A stretch of 7,020 bases of DNA from CAYMTN01 sp964393335. GTDB taxonomy: Bacteria > Chloroflexota > Anaerolineae > Aggregatilineales > Aggregatilineaceae. Numbering within the stretch: the first letter of the stretch is position 1; each line of letters opens with the position of its first letter. Made by a program: the position numbers and the translations under genes. The stretch spans positions 1 to 7,020 of the forward strand of contig CAYMTN010000258.1 in NCBI GenBank assembly GCA_964393335.1, given 5' to 3'. Positions 1 to 5,505 of the stretch are shown piece after piece. Below the pieces are notes generated by a model. It was given only the letters and a program-made list of their open reading frames with translations, had not been told where the DNA came from and searched no databases.

Positions 1-681
1 GAATTCCCCTGGGCGGCGAATTCGATGCTGGTCGTGATGGGCGACGGCTCGCTGGTGCTGGTCGATACGCCGTACACGCCGGAGGCGACCGCCGCGCTGG
101 TGGACTGGATGCGCAACCGGTTCGGCCCACGCGTGGTCGCGCGCGATTTCGTGGCGATCAACACGGGCTTTCACGTCGATAACCTGGGCGGAAACGCGTA
201 TTTGATCGACCAGGGCATCCCGGTCTATGGGCCGGATGCCACTGTCGATCTGCTGGCGGAAAACGGCGAGCAGACGCGGGCGTACCTGCTGGACTGGCTG
301 CGTGGCCCGGCCAACCGCCGCTTTTACGAGGCGCACGCCGCGATCCCGTACGTGCCGCCCGACCACGTATTCCCGCTGGAAGAAGGGCTTGAACTGGTGT
401 TTGAGGACGAGCGCGTCCAGGTGTTTTTTCCGGGACCGTCACATACGCGCGATAACGTCGTGGTCTATTTTGCGGCGCAGCGCGTGTTGTTCGGTGGCTG
501 CATGATCCTGGCGGGCGACAGCATCGGCAATACCAACGACGCCGATCTGGCCGCGTGGCCAGAGTCCGTGCGCCGGTTGGAGTCGTTCGCGTTCGACATC
601 CTGGTGCCGGGGCACGGCGACCGGTTCGATCCGGCGCTGCTCGATCATACGCTCGCGCTGCTGGCAGGGGAACCACGTTGA
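1..681 (+). CDS. Metallo-beta-lactamase-fold hydrolase, subclass B2-like, 5' truncated
   Basis: The frame is open to the left edge; the residues before the first ATG (25) read FPWAANS and fit the family's N-terminal strand, so the gene starts outside the window and any signal peptide is not visible. Counting from the ATG at 25, the fold motifs are LVDTP (residues 12-16), NTGFHVDNLGG (46-56), PGPSH (136-140), GGC (157-159) and PGHGD (195-199). The ligands match His118, Asp120, His196, Cys221 and His263 of class B enzymes (here His50, Asp52, His140, Cys159, His197). The first ligand, His116 in B1 and Asn in B2 carbapenemases, is Gly48. Zn2-site ligands are complete and the Zn1 site is not. The INT.FH.D..GGNAY segment and the GN at 168-169 also resemble CphA-type B2 enzymes. 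The fold is certain; lactam hydrolysis is not, because related proteins use other substrates. It is translationally coupled to the next gene. Confidence 0.85.
   Translation, partial: EFPWAANSMLVVMGDGSLVLVDTPYTPEATAALVDWMRNRFGPRVVARDFVAINTGFHVDNLGGNAYLIDQGIPVYGPDATVDLLAENGEQTRAYLLDWLRGPANRRFYEAHAAIPYVPPDHVFPLEEGLELVFEDERVQVFFPGPSHTRDNVVVYFAAQRVLFGGCMILAGDSIGNTNDADLAAWPESVRRLESFAFDILVPGHGDRFDPALLDHTLALLAGEPR
667..680 (+). promoter_or_regulatory. Ribosome binding site and TTG start of the acetyltransferase gene
   Basis: AGGGG ends at 670 and is followed by seven bases and then TTG at 678-680. The TTG shares its last two bases with the TGA stop of the hydrolase gene (TTGA, 678-681), a stop-start overlap typical of translational coupling. 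An ATG exists upstream in the same frame at 555, but it would add 41 residues of low-complexity Arg/Ala/Gly sequence lying inside the hydrolase gene. The protein from TTG begins LIDLAAYFDRI, which matches the usual N terminus of arylamine N-acetyltransferases. Confidence 0.75.
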
Positions 682-1427
682 TCGACCTGGCCGCCTATTT
701 TGACCGCATCCACTACACCGGCGCGACAGCGCCCACGCTGGATACGCTGCGCGGGCTGCACCGTGCGCACCTGTTGGCCGTGCCGTTTGAAAACCTCGAT
801 ATTCACCTGGGGTGGCGCATCGTGTTGGACGAGCGCGCGCTGTTCGAAAAGATCGTGACCCGGCGGCGCGGCGGTTTTTGTTACGAGCAGAACGGGCTGT
901 TCGCGGCGGTGCTGCGCGCCCTCGGCTTCGACGTGACCCTGTTCGAAGCACGCGTAAGCCACGACGACGGCACGTTTGGCATCCCGTTCGATCACCTGAC
1001 GTTGCGCGTCTCGCTGGCGGAACGTTGGCTGGTCGATGTCGGGTTTGGCGATTCGTTCCTTGAGCCGCTGCGCCTGGATGATCCTGGCGATCAGGCGCAG
1101 GATGGCGACTTATTTCGCGTGACGCATGACGGCCAGCAGGGCATCTACGCCCGGCAAATGGATGGCGTGTGGAAAAATCAGTACCAGTTTTTTCTGACGC
1201 CGCGCCAGCTTGTCGATTTTGCGGGCGGCTGCGATTATCACCAGTCGTCGCCGCTGAGCGGTTTCACGAAAAAACGCGTGTGTTCGCGCGCCACGCGGGA
1301 GGGCCGGATCACGCTCAGCGAACGGACGCTGATCGTGACGCGTAACGGCCAGCGCGACGAGCAGACTCTGCCCGATGAGGCGGCGGTCCGCGCCGCCCTG
1401 TGTGATCAGTTCGGGATCGTGTTGTAG
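678..1427 (+). CDS. nat: Arylamine N-acetyltransferase (NAT family)
   Basis: This cytosolic enzyme family transfers acetyl from acetyl-CoA to arylamines, hydrazines or hydroxylamines through a cysteine thioester. The Cys-His-Asp triad is complete: Cys68 in RRGGFCYEQN, His106 in FDHLTLRV, and Asp120 in LVDVGFGD (numbered from the TTG start at 678). The family N terminus (AYFDRI.Y.G) and the PFENLDI segment at residues 36-42 are also present. At 249 residues it is somewhat shorter than the usual 270-280 of bacterial NATs, mainly in the C-terminal domain. It overlaps the stop of the metallo-hydrolase gene by four bases, so the two are very probably one operon. Bacterial NATs act on xenobiotics, and some relatives act in natural-product pathways such as amide formation in ansamycins; nothing here identifies the physiological substrate. 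It ends with TAG. Confidence 0.92.
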   Translation: MIDLAAYFDRIHYTGATAPTLDTLRGLHRAHLLAVPFENLDIHLGWRIVLDERALFEKIVTRRRGGFCYEQNGLFAAVLRALGFDVTLFEARVSHDDGTFGIPFDHLTLRVSLAERWLVDVGFGDSFLEPLRLDDPGDQAQDGDLFRVTHDGQQGIYARQMDGVWKNQYQFFLTPRQLVDFAGGCDYHQSSPLSGFTKKRVCSRATREGRITLSERTLIVTRNGQRDEQTLPDEAAVRAALCDQFGIVL

Positions 1428-1498
1428 TGCCGGGCGCGTGGGGCGGGGCGTTCGCTGCGCTGGCGAAAAACTCTCCCCCTCGAATCGCCGCGTGATTG

Positions 1499-1507
1499 TG
1501 GTATAAT
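1499..1507 (+). promoter_or_regulatory. Extended -10 promoter upstream of prfA
   Basis: TGG followed directly by TATAAT (1502-1507) is a consensus extended -10 element. At 17-bp spacing the -35 position (1479-1484, CTCGAA) is poor, which extended -10 promoters tolerate. Transcription would start near 1513-1515, giving a leader of about 50 bases before prfA. It lies in the 139-bp gap between the acetyltransferase and prfA, so prfA probably starts a new transcription unit. No experiment supports it. Confidence 0.65.
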
Positions 1508-1515
1508 CTCGCCAG

Positions 1516-1530
1516 ATGATCAGGCAGTGA
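1516..1530 (+). other. Possible four-codon leader ORF before prfA
   Basis: ATG ATC AGG CAG TGA, followed in frame by TAA (1531-1533), begins only a few bases after the predicted transcription start, so it would be translated as a nearly leaderless ORF. Its tandem stops abut the 5' arm of the hairpin at 1532-1549. A four-codon ORF is easily expected by chance; it is listed only because of where it sits. Confidence 0.15.
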
Positions 1531-1531
1531 T

Positions 1532-1551
1532 AAGCCCCGCATGGGGCTTTT
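1532..1551 (+). terminator. Terminator-like hairpin in the prfA leader
   Basis: AAGCCCC (1532-1538), loop GCAT, GGGGCTT (1543-1549) form a perfect 7-bp stem, and the T run extends to 1551 (TTTT in total). The shape is that of a Rho-independent terminator with a short U tract. It lies after the extended -10 promoter and 15 bp before the prfA ATG. It may therefore end read-through from the acetyltransferase operon, act as an attenuator for prfA, or both. The stem is plain to see; its function is inferred. Confidence 0.55.
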
Positions 1552-1566
1552 GTATAAGGGTGACGT

Positions 1567-2643
1567 ATGGCTGATAAGCTGTTATTGGATAAGCTGGCGG
1601 GTATCGAAACACGCTACGACGAGTTGGAGCAGATGATTGCCGATCCCGGCAACGTGGATGATTACGAAAAAGTGGCGGAATATGCCCAGGAACGCGCTGA
1701 AATTATCGACCTCGTGACGCTGTCGCGCCGCTACCAGCAGGCGTCCGACGAGCTGGAACAGGCCGAGGCGCTGCTCGACGACCCGGATATGGCCGACCTG
1801 GCACGCGAAGAAGCCGACCGGCTGCGCGCCATTTTACCGGCGATGGAAGACCAGTTGCGCCGTATGCTGCTGCCCAAAGACGCGCGCGACAGCAAAAACG
1901 TGATCGTCGAGATCCGCGCCGGGGCGGGCGGCGACGAAGCCGGGATTTTTGCGGCGGACCTCTTCCGCATGTATGCGCGTTATGCCGAGGAACACGGCTG
2001 GAAAGTGTCGGTGCTCAGTGAGCACGAAACCGGCGTCGGCGGGTTCAAGGAAGTCGTGTTTGAGGTCAAGGGGCGCGGCGCGTTTTCGCGGCTGAAGTAC
2101 GAGAGCGGCGTACACCGCGTGCAGCGCGTCCCCGTGACGGAGAGCCAGGGGCGCATCCACACCTCAACCGCGACGGTGGCCGTGCTGGCCGAAATGGACG
2201 ACGTCGAAGTGGAGATCGACACCAACGACTTGCAGATCGACACCTACCGGTCGGCGGGCGCGGGCGGCCAGAATGTGCAAAAGAACGAAACCGCGATCCG
2301 CATCACCCACCTGCCCACCGGGATCGTGGTCGCCTGCCAGGACGAGCGCAGCCAGCTTCAAAACAAGCTGCGTGCCATGAGCGTCTTACGCGCCAAGCTG
2401 TACGACCTGGAGCAGGAACGCCTGCGCAGCGAGCAGGATGCTGCGCGGCGCAGCCAGGTTGGGTCGGGCGACCGCAGCGAAAAAATCCGTACCTACAACT
2501 ACCCGCAGAACCGCATCACCGATCACCGCATCGGCATGACGAGCCACAACCTGTCCGCCGTGCTCGACGGCAAGCTGGACGACTTCATCGACGAACTGGC
2601 GACCCGCGAAGAAGCGGACCGGCTGCAAGCCGTCGGGATGTAG
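1567..2643 (+). CDS. prfA: Peptide chain release factor 1 (RF1)
   Basis: RF1 recognises UAA and UAG in the ribosomal A site and triggers peptidyl-tRNA hydrolysis. The 358-residue length is normal (E. coli RF1 has 360). Visible signatures are the AGAGGDEAG segment (118-126), the stop-codon tripeptide PVT (189-191, the PxT form that marks RF1 rather than the SPF of RF2), and the catalytic GGQ (233-235) whose Gln is the PrmC substrate. The C-terminal segment NYPQNRITDHRIG (311-323) and the closing LDGKLDDFIDEL are also RF1-like. The start ATG has AAGGGTGA (1556-1563) just upstream. An extended -10 promoter and a terminator-like hairpin precede the gene. Its own stop codon is TAG, which only RF1 can read. 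prmC follows after 11 bp. Confidence 0.98.
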   Translation: MADKLLLDKLAGIETRYDELEQMIADPGNVDDYEKVAEYAQERAEIIDLVTLSRRYQQASDELEQAEALLDDPDMADLAREEADRLRAILPAMEDQLRRMLLPKDARDSKNVIVEIRAGAGGDEAGIFAADLFRMYARYAEEHGWKVSVLSEHETGVGGFKEVVFEVKGRGAFSRLKYESGVHRVQRVPVTESQGRIHTSTATVAVLAEMDDVEVEIDTNDLQIDTYRSAGAGGQNVQKNETAIRITHLPTGIVVACQDERSQLQNKLRAMSVLRAKLYDLEQERLRSEQDAARRSQVGSGDRSEKIRTYNYPQNRITDHRIGMTSHNLSAVLDGKLDDFIDELATREEADRLQAVGM

Positions 2644-2654
2644 CGCTGATCACG

Positions 2655-3503
2655 ATGGAGACGGTTGAGCAGGCCCTCGCCTGGGCGCGTGCGGCGCTGG
2701 CGGGGGTTTCTGATTCTGAGCCACTCGATGCGCCCGTGCTGCTGGCGTATGTGCTGGACACGGACCGCGCGGCGCTGATCGCACACCCGGATCGCGCCCT
2801 GACGCCGGATCACGCGGCCCGCTTCCGCGATCTGGTAACGCGCCGCGCCGCCGGGACACCGGTCCCCTACCTGACCGGGACACGCGCTTTTTACGGCCTG
2901 GAGTTGTTCGTCACGCCGGATGTGTTGATCCCGCGCCCCGAAACCGAGCACCTGATCGACGCGGCGCTGGCCTGGGCGGGCGGGCGGTCCGGCCTGCGCG
3001 TGGCCGACGTGGGAACGGGCAGCGGCGCGATTGCCGTCGCGCTGGCGACTCACTTACCGGACGCGCAGGTGTGGGCGCTCGATATGTCGCCCGCCGCGTT
3101 AGCGGTGGCCTCTCGCAACGTGGATCGTTATGATCTAGGGAAGCGCGTGCGCTGCACCGGCGGCGACCTGCTGGAACCGTGCGTTGGCAGCTTGCAGATG
3201 GACCTGATCGCGGCTAATCTGCCGTATATTGCCCAGGCCGATCTGGAGGGGCTGCCGGTCGTGCAGTACGAGCCGCGATTGGCATTGGCGGGCGGGGCCG
3301 ACGGCCTCGACCTGATCCGGCGGCTGTTGGTCCAGGCCCCGGCTGTGCTGGCGGCGGGTGGCCTGCTGCTGATGGAGATCGGCGCGGGGCAGGGCGCGCG
3401 CGTGCGTGCGCTGGCGGAAGCGGCGTTTCCCGGCGCGCGGGCGTGGCTGATCGCGGACTATGGCGGGCATGATCGCGTGGTGTGCGTGGAACGGGAAAAC
3501 TAA
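2655..3503 (+). CDS. prmC: Release factor glutamine-N5 methyltransferase
   Basis: PrmC (HemK) uses S-adenosylmethionine to methylate the GGQ glutamine of RF1 and RF2, which speeds termination. At 282 residues it is close to the family length. The N-terminal helical domain carries GTPVPYLTG (67-75), followed by FVTPDVLIPRPETEHLI (85-101), a hallmark of the family. The SAM-binding loop is VADVGTGSGAIAVALA (116-131). The substrate-binding motif, normally NPPY, reads NLPY (188-191) with Asn, Pro and Tyr kept. It begins 11 bp after prfA, with no strong Shine-Dalgarno sequence, consistent with translational coupling to prfA; the prfA-prmC order is widespread. The downstream YEPRLALAGGADGLD segment (205-219) is also typical of PrmC. 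Confidence 0.96.
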   Translation: METVEQALAWARAALAGVSDSEPLDAPVLLAYVLDTDRAALIAHPDRALTPDHAARFRDLVTRRAAGTPVPYLTGTRAFYGLELFVTPDVLIPRPETEHLIDAALAWAGGRSGLRVADVGTGSGAIAVALATHLPDAQVWALDMSPAALAVASRNVDRYDLGKRVRCTGGDLLEPCVGSLQMDLIAANLPYIAQADLEGLPVVQYEPRLALAGGADGLDLIRRLLVQAPAVLAAGGLLLMEIGAGQGARVRALAEAAFPGARAWLIADYGGHDRVVCVEREN

Positions 3504-3513
3504 GGGGAGCAAA

Positions 3514-3530
3514 ACCAGCTTTTCGCTGGT
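3514..3530. other. Small hairpin in the prmC-tsaC gap
   Basis: ACCAGC (3514-3519), loop TTTTC, GCTGGT (3525-3530) form a perfect 6-bp stem eleven bases after the prmC stop. On the + strand it is followed by AATGGG, not a T run, so it is not a convincing terminator for prmC. Read on the - strand it is followed by four T, but no - strand gene needs ending here. It may be a weak RNA structure at the operon joint or chance. Confidence 0.3.
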
Positions 3531-3580
3531 AATGGGCAATCAAACGGACGAATTATATCTCTGGAATGGCCTAAATCACG

Positions 3581-4195
3581 ATGTCTCGTATTATTTCGAT
3601 CACGTATCCTGAAGCGGCCCGCATGGCGGCGGATTCGCTGGCGGGTGGTAAGCTCGTGGTGCTGCCGACCGATACGGTGTACGGCGTGGCCTCGGCGCTC
3701 GATGAAGGGGCGATTTTGCGCATTTTCGCGGCCAAAAAACGCTCGCCAGAACGCGCCGTGCCGGTGCTGCTGGCCGATCAAGATGCCGTGCTGCAGGTTG
3801 TCAGCCATTTCTCCGACGTGGCTCAGCAGTTGGCGGCGGCTTTCTGGCCCGGCCCGCTGACGCTCATTCTGCCCAAGCGTGCCGATCTGCCGGCCAGCCT
3901 GTCCGCGCTGCCGACGGTCGGCGTGCGCGTGCCGGATTATGACGCCACGCGTGCGATCATTGCGGCGGCGGGCGGCGCGCTGGCCGTGACCAGCGCCAAC
4001 CGCTCCGATCAACCGCCGGCCTGCACCGTTCACGCGGCGGTGCGTTACCTGGCCGAGACGGTGGCGCTGTACCTCGATGGCGGAACCTGCGCGGGCGGCG
4101 TGCCCTCGACCGTCGTCGCGATTGACGGCGACGCGCTGCACGTCCTGCGTCGAGGCCCGATCTCCGAGGCGGCACTGCGGGCGGCGTTGGCCTGA
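3581..4195 (+). CDS. tsaC: L-threonylcarbamoyladenylate synthase (TsaC/Sua5/YrdC family)
   Basis: The enzyme makes threonylcarbamoyl-AMP from threonine, bicarbonate and ATP, the first step of t6A37 formation in tRNAs that read ANN codons. The 204-residue protein is a single YrdC domain, without the extra C-terminal domain of longer Sua5 proteins. Family motifs occur in order: LPTDTVYG (28-35), KKRSPERAVPVLL (52-64, the KGRP..KPl-type ATP site in divergent form), FWPGPLTLIL (89-98, last residues approximate), VGVRVPDY (113-120), TSANRSDQPP (137-146, usually SANxSGxP; Gly is Asp here), STVV (176-179) and the terminal RRGPIS (190-195). It lies 77 bp after prmC; prfA-prmC-tsaC clustering is common in bacteria and supports the call. 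The Shine-Dalgarno sequence is poor. The divergent ATP and SAN motifs leave a small chance that it is a YciO-like paralogue. Confidence 0.9.
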   Translation: MSRIISITYPEAARMAADSLAGGKLVVLPTDTVYGVASALDEGAILRIFAAKKRSPERAVPVLLADQDAVLQVVSHFSDVAQQLAAAFWPGPLTLILPKRADLPASLSALPTVGVRVPDYDATRAIIAAAGGALAVTSANRSDQPPACTVHAAVRYLAETVALYLDGGTCAGGVPSTVVAIDGDALHVLRRGPISEAALRAALA

Positions 4196-4266
4196 GCCGC
4201 GAGTGACCGCTCAATCAAGCCCCGTTCATTATCGATCCGATTCACGAGTGACCAAGGGACAACACG

Positions 4267-5352
4267 ATGAGACTGAAAATTGCACGACGATTCGGCGGTC
4301 TGCGGCTGGGGACCAAGTTCTCGATAGTGCTGCTGGGCGTGCTGGTCCTTGCGGTGGCGCTGAGCACCGTTGTTCTGTGGCAGGTGCTCCAGGTCCAGGC
4401 GGAAAATGATGTCACGGCGCGCGCGGAAGTGCTGCTGGGTATGATCAACTCGGTGCGGAGTTACACCAGCAACCACATTCGCCCGCTGCTGGCCGATACG
4501 CTGGACACGGAAACCACTTTCACCCCGGAGCGTGTCCCCGCGTTCTCAGCCCGCGCGACGTTTGAAACGCTGCGCCAGGACCCGCGTTATGGCCACTTTT
4601 CGTTCAAAGAAGCGTCGCTCAACCCGCAGAATCCGCTCAACAAGGCCGATTCGTTTGAGGCCGACCTGTTGGCGCAGTTTGAGGGCAAGCCGGGCGTGAA
4701 CGAACTGGCAGGCTTTCGCACGCGTGACGGCCAGCGCATGTTTTACATCGCGCGCCCGCTGAGCGTGAGCAGCGCGTCGTGCCTGGAATGTCACGGCGAT
4801 CCGGCCAATGCACCCGCCAGTCTGATCGCGACGTACGGCGATCAAAACGGGTTCGGCTGGCAGGAAGGCCAGTTGATCGCCGCCCAGGTGATTTATGTCC
4901 CGGCGCAGACCGTGCTGAACGATGCGCGCCGCTCGTTGCTGCTGCTGCTGGCCGTGTTTGTCGGCATCAGCGTGGCGATTTTGCTGCTGATCAACTTCTG
5001 GCTGAAACCATCCGTGATCAGGCCGGTCGAGGAGATCGCCAAAGTCGCGGAGTTGATCAGCCAGGGATCGCTTGACGCGCCCGCCTGCGTCGATCAGGAC
5101 CTGGGCCACGTCGCCGCGCGGGGTGACGAGATCGGCAAGCTGGCGCACGTGTTCCAGCGCATGTGTGAAGAAGTGTACGCGCGTGAAGAAAAACTGCGGC
5201 AGGAAGTTCGCCAGCTTCGCATTGAGATCGACCAGGCCCGCCAGGAAAAACAGGTCGAGGAGATCACGGGAACGGATTATTTCCAGGATTTGCAGGCCAA
5301 GGCCAGAGACCTGCGCGGCCAGCGCCGCCGCCGTCCGGATGCCGGGACGTAA
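4267..5352 (+). CDS. Membrane DUF3365 (Tll0287-like) heme-c domain protein with HAMP and coiled coil
   Basis: The 361 residues show a short basic N terminus, TM1 (about 18-40), a roughly 180-residue extracytoplasmic domain, TM2 (about 223-246), a HAMP-like linker (about 247-300, with IRPVEEI at 251-257 and GDEIG at 286-290) and a charged coiled coil (about 300-332). The outer domain carries SCLECHG (171-177), a CxxCH heme-c attachment site, and VRSYTSNHIRPLL (63-75), both typical of DUF3365. This layout is a redox or ligand sensor that signals through HAMP. There is no kinase, cyclase or methyl-accepting domain; the protein ends with EITGTDYFQDLQAKARDLR (332-350) and a basic patch (RRRR). It must therefore act through a partner. 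The start has AAGGGA eight bases upstream. The AAA ATPase follows 153 bp later behind its own promoter. Domain calls are by eye; heme binding is predicted. Confidence 0.85.
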   Translation: MRLKIARRFGGLRLGTKFSIVLLGVLVLAVALSTVVLWQVLQVQAENDVTARAEVLLGMINSVRSYTSNHIRPLLADTLDTETTFTPERVPAFSARATFETLRQDPRYGHFSFKEASLNPQNPLNKADSFEADLLAQFEGKPGVNELAGFRTRDGQRMFYIARPLSVSSASCLECHGDPANAPASLIATYGDQNGFGWQEGQLIAAQVIYVPAQTVLNDARRSLLLLLAVFVGISVAILLLINFWLKPSVIRPVEEIAKVAELISQGSLDAPACVDQDLGHVAARGDEIGKLAHVFQRMCEEVYAREEKLRQEVRQLRIEIDQARQEKQVEEITGTDYFQDLQAKARDLRGQRRRRPDAGT

Positions 5353-5406
5353 GCGGCTTATCTGCCTGGTCGTTTCGCCGTGAATGCTGTGATTTGCCTG
5401 GTTGCA

Positions 5407-5415
5407 TGTTACAAT
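5407..5415 (+). promoter_or_regulatory. Extended -10 promoter upstream of the AAA ATPase gene
   Basis: TGT followed by TACAAT (5410-5415) matches an extended -10 element, with no good -35 at 17-bp spacing (CTGTGA, 5387-5392). Transcription would start near 5422, leaving an untranslated leader of about 84 bases before the chosen ATG at 5506. The same extended -10 design is seen before prfA, which gives both calls some mutual support. It implies the ATPase can be expressed apart from the heme/HAMP gene. Confidence 0.5.
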
Positions 5416-5505
5416 CAGGGTGAGATTTCATGAGAGGATAGCCAGGTGCGACGATCACCGTTGGTGGGCCGGGGCGTGGTTTCCGGCCTGGACGCAGGGG
5501 ACGTT

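Noticed and set aside
555..677. Upstream ATG extension of the acetyltransferase gene
   Set aside because: It would overlap the hydrolase gene by 127 bp and add an Arg/Ala/Gly-rich stretch absent from NAT proteins; TTG at 678 with AGGGG upstream gives the normal N terminus.
439..951. 170-codon open frame on the - strand across the hydrolase and acetyltransferase genes
   Set aside because: Low-complexity Arg/Ala-rich product typical of shadow frames in GC-rich DNA.
1451..1467. TTCGC/GCGAA hairpin as terminator of the acetyltransferase operon
   Set aside because: Only 5 bp with a 7-base loop, and no T run follows on the + strand.
3553..3560. TTATATCT as a -10 element for tsaC
   Set aside because: No TG extension and no plausible -35; a single AT-rich octamer in the gap is not enough.
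3500..4141. 213-codon open frame on the - strand opposite tsaC
   Set aside because: Arg/His/Gly-rich translation without motifs, fully covered by the well-supported tsaC gene.
4200..4253. 9-bp direct repeat CGAGTGACC (4200-4208 and 4245-4253) before the heme/HAMP gene
   Set aside because: Two copies only, no promoter-like context and no symmetry; could arise by chance.
5446..5505. GTG start of the ATPase gene at 5446
   Set aside because: The ATG at 5506 has a better-placed Shine-Dalgarno sequence (AGGGG, 5 bases away); the extra 20 residues look like random translated leader. It is not fully excluded.
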